Assembly (NCBI GenBank): GCA_020633235.1
Contig: JACKEA010000003.1
Span: 940,611-1,004,610 of the forward strand
Reading direction: 5' to 3'
From: Polyangiaceae bacterium
Lineage (GTDB): Bacteria > Myxococcota_A > Polyangia > Polyangiales > Polyangiaceae
Length of the DNA stretch: 64,000 bases
Part shown: positions 1 to 10,100 of the stretch, piece after piece
Layout: each line of letters starts with the position of its first letter
Position numbering within the stretch: position 1 is the first letter of the stretch
Program-made: the position numbers and the translations under genes
Notes under the pieces: model-generated
What the model was told of the DNA's origin: nothing
The model's database searches: none
Seen by the model: only the letters and a program-made list of their open reading frames with translations

Positions 1-6
1 ATTCTC

Positions 7-42
7 TTGACCATATGACCTCTTCAAAAGGTCATTATGACC
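7..42. promoter_or_regulatory. Cluster of TGACC half-sites, possible operator
   Basis: Four half-sites lie within 36 bp: TTGACC at 7-12, ATGACC at 15-20, its reverse complement GGTCAT at 30-35, and ATGACC again at 37-42. The stretch is clearly more AT-rich than its surroundings. The only visible neighbour is the lipoprotein gene ending at 124 on the minus strand, so any regulated gene would lie off the left edge. Seen directly: the repeats. Inferred: a regulator binding site. Confidence 0.3.
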
Positions 43-123
43 CTTTCCAGCGTCTGCGCCAGCGGACGTGCAGCGCTACGGCCTTCCAGTCGAACACCTC
101 CGAAAGCGGTGCCCCCGCACGGC

Positions 124-1269
124 TCATGGCAGCTGGAGCGCGAGGGGCGGGCGCACGTTCGGACAGTGAGAGACGGAGAGCTCGCTCAGAGCGGGGAGCT
201 GCGAGTTGCCGCGCACGCGAAAGGCGCGCGCGCCATCGGTGGTGGCGACCAGCACCAGTCCCTGCTCGGCCGCACTCACGGGATTGCGCGGCAGCCACGC
301 GTCGCCGTCCACGTCCCCCGAGAGGCGCACGGCGGAGCTCACGCCCCGCGCGAGGGGCAGCGCCATGAGCGCGAGGCCCGACTCCACGCGCTCGAGCAGC
401 ACCAGCGCGTCCGGCGCGGTCGAGAGCGTGGCGCCCTCCAGCGATCCGGACAGCGGCAGCGACACGCTGCGGAGCTCCGGCGCGAAGGGGCTCACGGTGA
501 GCGTCTGACCCACGAGCGCGCGCGCGTCCCCGTCGTGCTGCCGCACCAGCCAGGCTTCGTCCAGATCCGGCGCGGAGACCAGCACCGACGCTGGACGACC
601 CGGCGCGGGTAGGATCCAACGCTCTGCTTGCCACGTTGGGGCGTGGCTGACGGAGACGATGGCGTCGGCATCACGGCCGTCTTCGAAGGCGGAAGCGTCG
701 AGACCGATCCAGCGCCGCTCACGGCCCACGTTGTAGAGCCCGGATGGCGCAAACCACGCCTTGCCCAGCCCCTCCGGCGAAAGGGCGTCGTCGAGGAGCG
801 TCCAGGTGGTGCCGAGCTCGCGGCTCAGCGCCAGCGTGCTCGCCGCATCCGCATGAACCCGAACATCGCCGGAGAAGAGCTCGGAACGCTGAAAGACGGT
901 GAGCTCGGCGCCGTTCCAGCGCAGGGCCACCACGCGCGCGGCATCCATCTCGGGATCCTGCACGGCCGCGAGCAAGCGGCGCCGCGCTGCGTCCCACACC
1001 AGATCGAGGAGCGGGCCTTCGAGCGCGAGGCGCGCGAGCTCGCGGCCGGAAGCGACGTCGAAAGCAACCACACCGCCGTCCGCGTGGCGACCGAAGGCAG
1101 TGACGTGCATCACGCCTTCACGCGGCGGCGGCGGTGGGCGCCAGCGCGTCCATCCCGAGTCGGAGGGCGCAGGCGCTTCCGATTGCGGAGCGGGCGAGCC
1201 GCTGGAGCAGGCGAGAGCCAATGTGGTGGCGCCCAAGGCGCCGAGGCGGGCGAGGGTGAGCTTTTGCAT
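124..1269 (-). CDS. Predicted lipoprotein, unknown function
   Basis: A 381-residue secreted lipoprotein. I start it at the ATG at 1269 because this places a basic N-terminus and hydrophobic core directly before a lipobox (LALAC, Cys21); an in-frame ATG at 1338 would only add 23 residues before the signal. The mature part begins with a Ser/Pro/Ala linker. It then has many short segments rich in Trp, Asp and Leu, such as FDVASGRELARLALEGP, which look like strands of a beta-propeller, but I recognise no named domain. It is probably anchored in the outer membrane facing the periplasm. The gene runs in the same direction as the SixA-like gene at 1345-1836, with 75 bp between them. Confidence 0.7.
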   Translation of the reverse strand: MQKLTLARLGALGATTLALACSSGSPAPQSEAPAPSDSGWTRWRPPPPPREGVMHVTAFGRHADGGVVAFDVASGRELARLALEGPLLDLVWDAARRRLLAAVQDPEMDAARVVALRWNGAELTVFQRSELFSGDVRVHADAASTLALSRELGTTWTLLDDALSPEGLGKAWFAPSGLYNVGRERRWIGLDASAFEDGRDADAIVSVSHAPTWQAERWILPAPGRPASVLVSAPDLDEAWLVRQHDGDARALVGQTLTVSPFAPELRSVSLPLSGSLEGATLSTAPDALVLLERVESGLALMALPLARGVSSAVRLSGDVDGDAWLPRNPVSAAEQGLVLVATTDGARAFRVRGNSQLPALSELSVSHCPNVRPPLALQLP

Positions 1270-1344
1270 GGGGGCCTGCTCGGCCCCGAACGCCCTCAGT
1301 TGCTGCGCGCAGAAGGGCCCGCGCAGGGGCCCCGACACACTGAC

Positions 1345-1836
1345 TCAATCGAGATCCTTAGGACGACAGTTGCTCGCGATTTTCGTGCGCCCGTCGAGCG
1401 AAAGATCGCTCCAGGCGCCGGCCGCCAGCTCCAGCACCGCGAGGGCCGCCGTCGGCATCGTCAGGCTTTCTCCAGTGAGCCCTTCGATCAAGCTCTCGAG
1501 GCCGGGGTTGTGTCCCACGAGCAGCACGCGTTCGCACGCCGGGGGCGCGCCCTGCACCGCGTTCGCGTAGTCCGCGGGCTCCGCCAGGTACAGCGAGCGC
1601 ACGAGGCGTAGCTCACCGCGCCAGCCGCACTCCTCCATCACCGACAGCGCCGTCTGGCGCGCCCGCCGCGCCGTGGACGAAAGCACCAGATCCGGCACCA
1701 GCGCGTTTTCCACCAGGTAGCGCCCCATGCGCGGAGCGTCGCGTTCGCCCCGGCGATTGAGCGGCCGATCGTGATCCGGAAGCGAGCCGTCGTCCCAGCT
1801 CGACTTCGCGTGGCGGAGGATCAAGAGCGTCTTCAC
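1345..1836 (-). CDS. sixA: SixA-like phosphohistidine phosphatase
   Basis: A histidine phosphatase of the SixA branch. In E. coli SixA removes phosphate from phosphohistidine on phosphotransfer proteins. The protein opens with the RHG catalytic motif LLILRHAKSSW (phospho-acceptor His9), has an arginine-rich RRARQTA segment, and later LLVGHNPGLE with the second catalytic His. About 163 residues fits the family. I prefer the GTG at 1836 because it gives a GTGA overlap with the stop of the upstream lipoprotein gene (1833-1835) and places LLILRHAK at the extreme N-terminus, as is usual. An ATG at 1851 would add five residues. Coupling to the lipoprotein gene suggests one transcript. The actual substrate here is unknown. 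Confidence 0.85.
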   Translation of the reverse strand: MKTLLILRHAKSSWDDGSLPDHDRPLNRRGERDAPRMGRYLVENALVPDLVLSSTARRARQTALSVMEECGWRGELRLVRSLYLAEPADYANAVQGAPPACERVLLVGHNPGLESLIEGLTGESLTMPTAALAVLELAAGAWSDLSLDGRTKIASNCRPKDLD

Positions 1837-3431
1837 TTCTTGGGCAACCATTCCGGCTTGGTGGTCAGCGCGCCGGCCACCTCCACCCGCGTGATGTCCC
1901 CCTTCTCGCAAGTGATCTTCACCTTCGGCTTGCCGGCGTCCTCGCTGACCACACTCTGGATCCGCGCGACCTCCGTGTGCACCTGGTCCGCGCAGAACGC
2001 CATCACCTTCACGCCCTCGTCCAGGGTGCCGGCGTGCAGCGCCTTCACGTCCAGCGTGACCTCTCCGCCGTCCGCGATGCGCTTCACGGTCACCTTCTTG
2101 CCGTCCACCTTGGACACGATGCCGAGGTGCAGGGCCTTGTCCGGCGGCCTGAGGGGCGCCCACACCCGGAAGCCTTCCAGCTGCTCCGTGGGCGGCAAGG
2201 TGTTCTTGGTGGAGCTCGGACGCAGGAGCTTCTTGTCGACCCAACCGGCGGCCTTCGCGAACAGCGCGCCGCCGGAGGCCGCCCCGGGATCTTCCGTCGC
2301 GATCAACGCCTCGTGAGCTCCCGCGCCGAGCAACCAAACCTGCTGGCCATGCTCCACGGTGGCCGTCGCCTCTGCCTCGGCGTCTTGGGCGGGCGCCACG
2401 CCCAGCGCGCCCCACGCCCACTGGGCCTTGGGGCTGGCCATCTTGCAGCGGCGCTTCTCGCACTCCACGGCGATGGCGAGCTCCTTCTTGGCCGCCACGA
2501 CGTCTGCCGGAACGGCCTTCCACTTGCCGAGGGCGAGCTCGCGATCGAGCTCCGCCGCTACCTCGCTGGGCTTCTTCGCCGTGAGCCCCTCCTTGCCCAG
2601 GGCAAGCAGGTGCTGGTGCAGGGCGTCGCGCAGGATCTCGTCTGCCAGCGGCCGCTCCGCCGCGCTGATCTTGCCGTCCTTCTGCAGCGCGTTCAGACGA
2701 TCGATGGCCTCTTGCCACTTCTTGGCCTCGAGCAGCGGCCGGATCTCCTTGGTGCTCTCGCCCACGATCAGCTTCTTCAGACGCTTGCCGGCTTCGGTGA
2801 AGCCGTCGTTGGAGAGCGACGTCGTGGCATCCGGCGAGCTCAGCAGCGCCCGCGCGGCCTCCACGTTACCCGCCTTCACGTCCTCGCCCATCTTGGCTTC
2901 CATGCAGTCGAGCAAGGTGTCTTGCGCCAGCTTCTGCAGCGTCTCCTTGAAGTGGGCGCTGGGCTTCTGACGCAGCGGGGTAGCGACGGATTTGAGAGCG
3001 CTGGCGCACTTGCCTTGGCCCGCTTGCTTCTTGGCGCTCGCAGCCACCTCGGCGGCGCGCTTCTCGTCGATCTCCTTCTCGACCGCCAGCGCTTCCCGCG
3101 TGCGATCGAGGGCGGCGTACTCGCGAGCTTCTTCGGCGCGATCATGAGCCGTGGCCCAATCGCCCTCCGCCATCGCCTTCTTGGCTTGTTCCAGCAGGAT
3201 GCCGGCGAGCTCGTCCTTGCCATCTTCCGCCGCCTGGGTATCGCCGAAACGCAACACCAAGCGCCGGTAGTGACCCGCGTCGTGACTCTGCCGGGCCCGC
3301 TCGAGCAGGCGCTGCGCCTTGGCCTCGTCGGGGGAGTCGGCCGGCGATTCGGAGCCCTGGCCGGCGCCTCCGCAGGCGCTCGCGAGAGCCGATACGATCA
3401 GGAACAGACCCAAGGATTTTCGCGGAATCAC
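1833..3431 (-). CDS. Lipoprotein with helical (TPR-like) repeats
   Basis: About 532 residues, starting at a GTG (3431) right before a lipoprotein signal with lipobox LASAC (Cys20); an ATG at 3467 would add 12 residues. Residues about 30-330 are almost wholly helical and rich in Ala, Lys, Glu and Leu, with repeating helix pairs that resemble tetratricopeptide units (for example QAKKAMAEGDWATAHDRAEE). The C-terminal third is different: predicted beta strands, including KVDGKKVTVKRIADGG, like a small SH3-type barrel. It is likely a periplasmic scaffold. It overlaps the SixA-like gene by 4 bp. I do not recognise a specific family. Confidence 0.75.
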   Translation of the reverse strand: MIPRKSLGLFLIVSALASACGGAGQGSESPADSPDEAKAQRLLERARQSHDAGHYRRLVLRFGDTQAAEDGKDELAGILLEQAKKAMAEGDWATAHDRAEEAREYAALDRTREALAVEKEIDEKRAAEVAASAKKQAGQGKCASALKSVATPLRQKPSAHFKETLQKLAQDTLLDCMEAKMGEDVKAGNVEAARALLSSPDATTSLSNDGFTEAGKRLKKLIVGESTKEIRPLLEAKKWQEAIDRLNALQKDGKISAAERPLADEILRDALHQHLLALGKEGLTAKKPSEVAAELDRELALGKWKAVPADVVAAKKELAIAVECEKRRCKMASPKAQWAWGALGVAPAQDAEAEATATVEHGQQVWLLGAGAHEALIATEDPGAASGGALFAKAAGWVDKKLLRPSSTKNTLPPTEQLEGFRVWAPLRPPDKALHLGIVSKVDGKKVTVKRIADGGEVTLDVKALHAGTLDEGVKVMAFCADQVHTEVARIQSVVSEDAGKPKVKITCEKGDITRVEVAGALTTKPEWLPKK

Positions 3432-3475
3432 GGGGCAGTGGGTCCCACGGCGCCCGAGGCTCGTCAAGCGAGGCC

Positions 3476-4084
3476 ATGCCCCGTGCTAATCCTCAGTCGC
3501 GCGAGATGTCCCCTCCCCCTGGCTCGGAACAATTGGCGGCTTGGGCGCGCAGTCGACGCGCCGCCTACGAAGCAATGCCCAACCAGGAATGGTTTCGGGC
3601 CTGGGAGCCGTTCGACACCATGGTGAGCGCGGAAGCGTACCTGAACAGCATCTCGTGGCCTCTGGCCCCCGCCCAGATCACGATTGCCGAACCCTGGCTC
3701 GCCGCGTTGGACAGCGAGCCGCTCGATCGCACCCTGCTCGCGTTCGTCTCGCACCCGGGCCTGTACCGCCGCGCCGCCGCCCGTGGGGGCGAGCACTTCA
3801 ACACCCGCGTCGCGTTCATCGAAACTCCTCCGCCGCCCACCGTGCGCATCGGGGACCCGAAATGGGACGAGCACGTGCTCACCTTCGCCGCGTCCGCCGC
3901 CGAAGCTGCCGCAGCGTTCCCCAAGGGCGCGCGGGAGCTGCTCGCGTCCTGGGGCTTTTCCGGTCACATCGAAGTGCGCCCCGGCGGCCTGGTGCTCCAC
4001 TTCGCGGGGACCCGGCCGGCGCCGGATCATCTGTCGCGCCTGGCCAAGGCGATTCCGCCGCTCGTCGCCGAGCTGGTAAAGTGA
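3476..4084 (+). CDS. Hypothetical cytosolic protein before the two-component genes
   Basis: A 202-residue protein without signal peptide or membrane segment. It is rich in Trp and Ala, with a conserved-looking middle (DTMVSAEAYLNSISWPL) and a C-terminal half containing IEVRPGGLVLHFAGTR. I do not recognise the family. ATG 3476 is the longest start; ATG 3506 is also possible. The gene is divergent from the lipoprotein gene at 3431 with only 44 bp between the starts, so the promoters must overlap. Its stop (4082-4084) overlaps a GTG of the response regulator frame, so it is probably co-transcribed with the two-component pair behind it. Confidence 0.7.
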   Translation: MPRANPQSREMSPPPGSEQLAAWARSRRAAYEAMPNQEWFRAWEPFDTMVSAEAYLNSISWPLAPAQITIAEPWLAALDSEPLDRTLLAFVSHPGLYRRAAARGGEHFNTRVAFIETPPPPTVRIGDPKWDEHVLTFAASAAEAAAAFPKGARELLASWGFSGHIEVRPGGLVLHFAGTRPAPDHLSRLAKAIPPLVAELVK

Positions 4085-4092
4085 CGGCGCGC

Positions 4093-4794
4093 ATGCAGCG
4101 AATTCTCGTCGTCGAAGATGAGCCCGCCATCGCGGAGAGCGTCGCCTACGCCCTGCGCCGGGACGGCTTCGGAGTGACGCTGGCGCACACCTTCGCGGAC
4201 GCCGAGCGCGAAGCGCGGGACACGGACCTGATCGTGCTGGATCTGATGCTACCGGACGGCAGCGGCTTCGATCTGATCGGCATTCTGCGGCGCGAAAAGC
4301 GCCTCACGCCCATCATCGTGCTGTCCAGCCGCGACGGCGAAGCGGATCGGGTGGCGGCGCTGGAGACGGGCGCCGACGACTACGTGACCAAGCCGTTTTC
4401 CCCGCGGGAAGTGGTGGCCCGCGTGCGCGCCGTGCTGCGGCGTACGGGCCAGAGCGACGGCGGCGGCGCTGCTGGCGTCGGCGAGTTGCCCGTCACCGCG
4501 GACGACGCCACCCGCCGGGCCACCGTGCAGGGCAAGGCGCTGGAGCTCACCCGCGTGGAGTTCGACCTGCTCGCGGGCCTGCTCGACAGCCCGGGTCGCG
4601 TGTACACGCGCGCGCAGCTCATCGATCGCGTGTGGGGCGACGGCTTCGCCATCAGCGATCGCACGGTGGACTCGCACATCAAGTCACTGCGCAAGAAGAT
4701 CGGCGAGGCCGGCGGCGAGCCAGGGCTGATCGAGACCGTGCGTGGCGTGGGCTATCGCATCACCGATCGCCCCACTGACACAGAGAAGCCGTGA
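4093..4794 (+). CDS. OmpR/PhoB-family response regulator
   Basis: A 233-residue DNA-binding response regulator. The receiver has the acidic pocket VEDE at 7-10, the phospho-acceptor Asp50 in LIVLDLMLPDGSG, Ser79 in IVLSS and Lys100 in YVTKPF. The C-terminal half is a winged helix of the OmpR type, ending in DSHIKSLRKKIGE and TVRGVGYRI. It should be phosphorylated by the histidine kinase encoded next (4791), whose GTG start overlaps this stop codon. ATG 4093 puts the receiver at the very N-terminus. A GTG at 4081, overlapping the previous stop, would add four residues. The overall arrangement resembles CreB/CreC, but I do not assign that name. Confidence 0.93.
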   Translation: MQRILVVEDEPAIAESVAYALRRDGFGVTLAHTFADAEREARDTDLIVLDLMLPDGSGFDLIGILRREKRLTPIIVLSSRDGEADRVAALETGADDYVTKPFSPREVVARVRAVLRRTGQSDGGGAAGVGELPVTADDATRRATVQGKALELTRVEFDLLAGLLDSPGRVYTRAQLIDRVWGDGFAISDRTVDSHIKSLRKKIGEAGGEPGLIETVRGVGYRITDRPTDTEKP

Positions 4795-6200
4795 TCCGGC
4801 TGATCGTCGTCGCCGCCGCGGCGATCGGTTTGATCCTTTTCGCCGCCTTCGTGGTGTCGCGACTGCTCGAGTCGCGCACCCGCGGCATGTCGGTCCGCAT
4901 GCAGGTGTTCTTGGCGCTGGCGTTGATCGTCGGCGCCTTCGCCTTCGGCCTCGGCTTGATGGTCATCGACCGCATCGAAGCGCGCGCGGTTCGCCTGGCC
5001 ACACAGGCTGCCACCGACGAGGCTGCGAGCATCTCCGGCATGCTGGAAGGCGAGATGGATCGCACCGGCATGGGCATCCGCGACATCGCCGATCGCCTGG
5101 AGCAGGAACGCGAGCGCGGCGCGGACCTGCGCCTGGAGCTGCTCGACAGCGGTGGGCATGTCATCTTCCCCGCGGGCCAGAAGAGCGCTCGGGGCGAGCC
5201 GGGCACGGTAACGGTGGACGCCCCCGTGTCCGTGCGGGGCAAGGCCGTTGGCGCCGTACGCGTGGTGAAGCCCACCTTGGTCATGCGGCGCTTGCTGGCG
5301 GATTTCGCTCCCACGGTGCTGGTCATCAGCCTGGTACTGGGCGCCGTCGCGGCCATTGCCGCCGCACTCATCGGCCGCTCCATCGCGCGCCCCATCGAGG
5401 CACTGAGCGCTTTCGCCGAGCGTGTGAGTAGCGGCGAGCGCACCGCCGCGCCCCCCGCGGCCTTCGGTCGGGAGGTGATGCGCCTGTCGCGCTCGATCGA
5501 CTCCATGCGGCGCCAGCTCGAAGGGCGCCCTTTCGTGGAGGCCTTCGCCGCGGATCTCTCCCACGAGCTCAAGAACCCCGTCGCCGCCATTCGCGCCAGC
5601 GCGGAGGTGCTGGAAGAGAGCGCTCTCGACGAGCCCGAGGAAGCGCGCCGCTTCGTCGCACGCATTCGCGAGTCCACGGAGCGCATCGAGCGCCTGCTCG
5701 GGGATCTTCTGAGCTTGGCGCGCATCGAGGCGCGCGGCGTGGAGACCTTCGACCCCGTGAACATGGGCGAGCTCGTGCGCACCATTTTGGAGGGCCTGGG
5801 CGAGGACGCCAAGCGAGTGCGGGTGGAGGCCGACGGCGACGCTCGCGTGCGTGGCGACGCGAGCTGGCTCTCCCGTGGCGTTCTCAACCTGGTGGACAAC
5901 GCCCTCGTCCATTCCGAGCCGGGCCCGGTCGTCGTGCGCGTCGCCCGCGCGGATGCCGGCGTGGTGATCGAGGTGGAGAGCTCCGGCAGCGTGCCCAAGC
6001 ACGTCCGCAAGAATCTGTTTCGCCGCTTCGTCACCACGCGTCCGGACAAGGGCGGCTCCGGCCTCGGCCTGGCCATCGTGCGGGCCGTCACGGAATCCCA
6101 CGGAGGTCGCGCCGAGCTCGCCAGCCCCGGCCCGCCCAGCGTCGTGTTTCGGCTCACGCTCCCCCCGGCGCGCCGAAAGCTCTCCGACGCAGATACATAA
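4791..6200 (+). CDS. Membrane sensor histidine kinase
   Basis: A 469-residue kinase and partner of the regulator before it (GTGA overlap at 4791-4794). Transmembrane segments at about 3-22 and 38-60 are followed by a sensor region of some 110 residues, a further membrane segment at about 172-195, and a HAMP-like linker. The dimerisation/phosphoacceptor helix contains FAADLSHELKNPVAAIRAS with His258. The ATPase domain shows the N box LVDNALVHS and the G box GGSGLGLAI. All residues needed for autophosphorylation appear present. What it senses cannot be read from the sequence; the sensor lies in the periplasm between the second and third membrane helices. Confidence 0.92.
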   Translation: MIRLIVVAAAAIGLILFAAFVVSRLLESRTRGMSVRMQVFLALALIVGAFAFGLGLMVIDRIEARAVRLATQAATDEAASISGMLEGEMDRTGMGIRDIADRLEQERERGADLRLELLDSGGHVIFPAGQKSARGEPGTVTVDAPVSVRGKAVGAVRVVKPTLVMRRLLADFAPTVLVISLVLGAVAAIAAALIGRSIARPIEALSAFAERVSSGERTAAPPAAFGREVMRLSRSIDSMRRQLEGRPFVEAFAADLSHELKNPVAAIRASAEVLEESALDEPEEARRFVARIRESTERIERLLGDLLSLARIEARGVETFDPVNMGELVRTILEGLGEDAKRVRVEADGDARVRGDASWLSRGVLNLVDNALVHSEPGPVVVRVARADAGVVIEVESSGSVPKHVRKNLFRRFVTTRPDKGGSGLGLAIVRAVTESHGGRAELASPGPPSVVFRLTLPPARRKLSDADT

Positions 6201-6206
6201 GTTCAG

Positions 6207-6246
6207 TGATTTTCACGATTTGGCTGTTGGCCCGGCGCGGAACCTC
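6207..6246 (+). repeat. Stop-proximal intergenic repeat, copy A
   Basis: Begins 7 bp after the stop of the histidine kinase gene. It contains TTTTCACG and then GGCGCGGAACCTCG. Related sequence occurs in the gaps at 21181, 24375, 27131, 28493 and 37401. This copy keeps the GCGCGGAACCTCG end best; its 5' part differs from the copies at 24375 and 37401. Confidence 0.4.
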
Positions 6247-6341
6247 GCTGTCCGGAAGGCGCATCTCCTCGAAACCTCCACACACGCTCCCCTCGACTCG
6301 CGCTTGGCTATGCCACCTTCGTCTTCTCGCTACCCCTACGT

Positions 6342-6345
6342 GAGG
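6342..6345 (+). promoter_or_regulatory. Ribosome binding site that fixes the TTG start of uppS
   Basis: GAGG lies 7 bases before the TTG at 6353. No ATG or GTG is available in frame at the right distance from the conserved N-terminal motif, so this site supports the rare TTG start. Confidence 0.55.
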
Positions 6346-6352
6346 TCGTGCC

Positions 6353-7129
6353 TTGAACAACGCTGAGAAAATCATCCCCCGCCACGTGGCCATCATCATG
6401 GACGGCAACGGCCGTTGGGCGAAGGCCCGCGGGCTCGACCGCTCCGAGGGTCACGCCGAAGGTGCCCGCGCCGTGCGGGACGCGGTGGAGACGGCGACGC
6501 GCATCGGCGTCGAGTACCTGACCCTGTACGCCTTCAGCGTCGCCAACTGGGCACGCCCGCGGCCCGAGGTCGAAGCCTTGATGCGGCTGTTGGTGGACTT
6601 CGCCAAGCGCGAGCGCTCGGAGCTGCGCACGAACGGCATCCGCGTGAACGTCATTGGCCAGCTGGAGGACCTGCCCACGGTCACCCGCCGCGCCGTGGAA
6701 GACCTAATCGCCTACACCGCCGACGGCGATCGCATGACCCTCACCCTGGCGCTTTCGTACGGCGGGCGCCAAGACATCGTGGAAGCGGCGCGAGCCCTGG
6801 CCGTCCGCGCGCGAGCAGGCCTGGTGCTTCCGGAAGAGATCGACGAGTCCTTCTTCCACCGCGAGATGACCACGCGCTCGCTCCCGGACGTGGATCTCTT
6901 GATCCGCACCGGCGGCGAGACCCGCGTCAGCGACTTCTTGCTGTTCGAGTCGGCCTACGCCGAGCTGTTGTTCCTGCCCATCATGTGGCCGGACTTCACG
7001 CCGCAGACCTTGCTCGACGCCGTCGAGATGTACTCGAGCCGCGAGCGCCGCTTCGGACGCACGTCGGAGCAGGTGCAGGTTCCGCCGGAAGGCTCTTCCA
7101 CCTTCGATCCGCTCGATCCACTGCCCTGA
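6353..7129 (+). CDS. uppS: Isoprenyl transferase (undecaprenyl diphosphate synthase)
   Basis: A cis-prenyltransferase that condenses isopentenyl diphosphate onto farnesyl diphosphate to make the C55 lipid carrier for peptidoglycan and O-antigen. The diagnostic motif HVAIIMDGNGRWAK is at 11-24, with the Mg-binding Asp17. SEGHAEGA, LYAFSVANWARP and the C-terminal LIRTGGETRVSDFLL also match the family. The 258-residue length is normal. The start is a TTG supported by a GAGG 7 bases upstream. In many genomes uppS is followed by cdsA and dxr; here it stands alone, followed by a giant kinase gene. There are 152 bp to the previous gene, so it probably has its own promoter. Confidence 0.96.
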   Translation: MNNAEKIIPRHVAIIMDGNGRWAKARGLDRSEGHAEGARAVRDAVETATRIGVEYLTLYAFSVANWARPRPEVEALMRLLVDFAKRERSELRTNGIRVNVIGQLEDLPTVTRRAVEDLIAYTADGDRMTLTLALSYGGRQDIVEAARALAVRARAGLVLPEEIDESFFHREMTTRSLPDVDLLIRTGGETRVSDFLLFESAYAELLFLPIMWPDFTPQTLLDAVEMYSSRERRFGRTSEQVQVPPEGSSTFDPLDPLP

Positions 7130-7175
7130 GAGTCACCTGGACGCCGCCGGCTCTGCCGACGGATACTGACAGGGA

Positions 7176-10100
7176 GTGCCTGATCAGATCATCGCGGGCC
7201 GATTCCGGCTGCTAGCGCGCGCTGGCGCCGGCGGCATGGGGCTCGTCTACCGGGCCCTCGACGAAGCGACCGGCGACACCGTCGCCGTGAAGGTCCTGCA
7301 CCCGGGCCAGACCGGCGAGCGCTTCCTGCGGGAAGCGGCGGTGCTGTCCACCCTGGCGCACCCTGCCATCGTCCGCTACGTGGCGCACGGCGAGACCGAA
7401 CGGGGACGCCTGTATCTCGCCATGGAGTGGCTCGCAGGGCGCACCCTCTCGGAGCACCTGGCAGAACGTCCGCTGACCATCAAGGAGACGTTGACCGTCG
7501 CCGCTCGGGTCGCCTCCGGCCTGGCGGCGGCGCATCGCGAGGGCGTGGTGCATCGCGACGTCAAGCCCAGCAACGTGTTCGTCGTGAATGGCTCCTTGGC
7601 GGACGCGAAGCTGATCGACTTCGGTGTGGCTCGGCGCCGCCTCGATCCCCACTTCACGGAAGCCGGCCTCTTGATCGGGACGCTCGCGTACATGTCGCCC
7701 GAACAGGCCTCCGGCGACCGCAACCCGGAGCCGGCCTCCGACGTATTCTCATTGGGCTCCTTGCTCTATCGCGCCGTGAGTGGAGAGCATCCCTTCAAGG
7801 GTGGAGACGCCACGGTGATCCTCGCCAAGGTGCTGCTGGACGAGCCCGCGCCGTTGTCTCGCTTGGTGCCGAACATCCCCGCGCCTTTCGAGCAGCTACT
7901 GACGGACATGCTCCACAAGCGGCCCGACGATCGGCCCGCCAACGCCGCAGCGGTGGAAGCCCGCCTGCGGTCCATGAGCATCGGCAACATCAGTGAGCCG
8001 CCGCCAGCAGCGCTCGGCAGCGAAGAACGGCGGGCCGTATGGGTCGCCCTGGTAGGGGGCGGGGAGCCGGAGGACACCGAGACCCGTGAGCTCCGACTCT
8101 CCCAACCGGAGCTGGCCCCCAACACACGGGCCGCAGCCATGGTCGCCAGCCACGGCGGCAGCTGGCACGTGCTGGCCGACGGCACCGGCGTGGCGACGTT
8201 CTTCGTCACCGAGACGGACCACGGCGCCGCCGCAGCCCGCGCCGCGATGGCGCTGGTTGCCTTGTTCGGCGATCGCCCCCTGGCTCTGAGCTTGGGCCTC
8301 GGCGTCGTGGGACAGCGCGGCCCCATCGGCAGCGCCCTGGACCGCGCGGTGACCACCCTCGCCGGCGCCCGCCCGGGAGAGGTCCGCGTGGATGCCGAAA
8401 CCGCCCGCGTGCTCGGCCCCCGCCGCACGGTCCGGACCAGCGATGGACGCCACCGGTTGGGCTCCGAGAGCACGCCGCCGGACACCGCGCGGCTGTTTCT
8501 GGGTCGCGCCACCGAGTTCGTGGGCCGCGAACGCGAGCTCGTCGCGCTGGAGGCGTTGTACGACGAGTGCGCCAGCGAGCCCGTGGCACGCGCCGCGCTC
8601 GTGCTCGGTGACGCCGGTGTGGGCAAGTCCCGCTTGCGCTACGAGCTCGCGCTACGCCTGACGGAGCACGAGCTGCCGAGCACGGTCCTGCTCGGACGCT
8701 CGGACTCCCTCAGCGCGGGCAACCCCTTCGGCCTCTTGCGTCACGCTCTCCGGCGCTCCGCGGAGCTGTTCGACGGCGAGCCGGCGGAGCTCAGCCGCGA
8801 GAAACTGCTTCGACGCGTCACGCGCAGCATGGGGGATTCGGACCACGCGCGAGAAGTCGTCGCCTTCTTGGGCGAGCTCTCGGGCGTGCCCTTTCCCCTG
8901 AGCTTTGCCGAAGCGCTGGCGCCCGCCCGGGCCGATGCCACGCGCATGGGCGACGGTATCCGCGGCGCGTGGCTCGACTTCGTCGCGGCGGAGTGTGGCG
9001 CGCGCCCGCTCGTCATCCTGTTGGAGGATCTGCACTGGGGAGATCGCCCCAGCGTGAACCTGATCGACGCCGCCCTGGCGGCGCACCCGGAGCTGCCGCT
9101 GTTGGTGATTGCCTTCGCGCGGCCCACGGTGGACGAGACCCTGACCAAGCCCTGGGTGGAGCGTGGGGCTCAGACTCTTCGACTGCGGCCGCTGCATCGC
9201 GGGGCGGCGACCCAACTCTCGCGCTCCGTGCTCGGGGCGAGCGCGACGGAAGAAACCATCGCGCGCATCGTGGACCTCGCGGACGGCAACGCGTTCTTCC
9301 TCGAAGAGCTGATCCGCACCGTCGCCGACGGGCACTCGGAGCTTCCCGCTTCCGTGGTGGGCATGGTGCAAAACCGTCTCGACACGCTCCCCACGAACGC
9401 GCGTCGCATACTCCGGGCCGCCAGCGTGTTCGGCATGCGCTTCTGGCAGAGTGGCGCCGAGCACTTGACCGGCCAGCATCACGACGCCGCGGCCCTCGAA
9501 GAGCTCGCGGGGCGGGAGCTCGTCAGTCGCCGTCCCCAGAGCGCTTTCCCGGGACAAGCGGAGTACGCCTTTCGCCACTCGATGGTGCGCGAGGCCGCCT
9601 ACGCGACGCTCACGGAGGAAGACCGCGCGCTGGGGCATCGCATGGCCGGGGAGTGGCTCGAGCGCGCCGGAGAGGTGGAATCCCTCGTGCTGGCGGAACA
9701 CTACCGCCGCGGCGGCGAGCTGCCGCGAGCCGCCCACTTCTATGCCGCCGCTGCAGAACGCGCGTTGGAAGGCCACGATCTGACGGCGACCCTCGAACGC
9801 GCAGAGCTGGCCCTGACCTGCGGCCCCGACGCCGCCCTGCGTGGACGTCTCCGGCAGCTGGCGGCCCAAGCCCACTTGTGGCGTGGGGAGTACCTGCAGG
9901 GCGAGCGCGCCGCGGAGGAAGCGGCCCGGCTCCTCGAACGCGGCTCCACATCGTGGTTCTCGGCGCTGTCCGACGCCTGCTCGTGCAGCAGCAGTCTGGA
10001 GCACGGCGATGCCCTCGCGAACGCCGCCGAGCTCGCCGCCGACGCGACGGCCCTCGATGAAGACGCGAGGGCCGCTCAGATCATGTGCCTGTCCCGCGCC

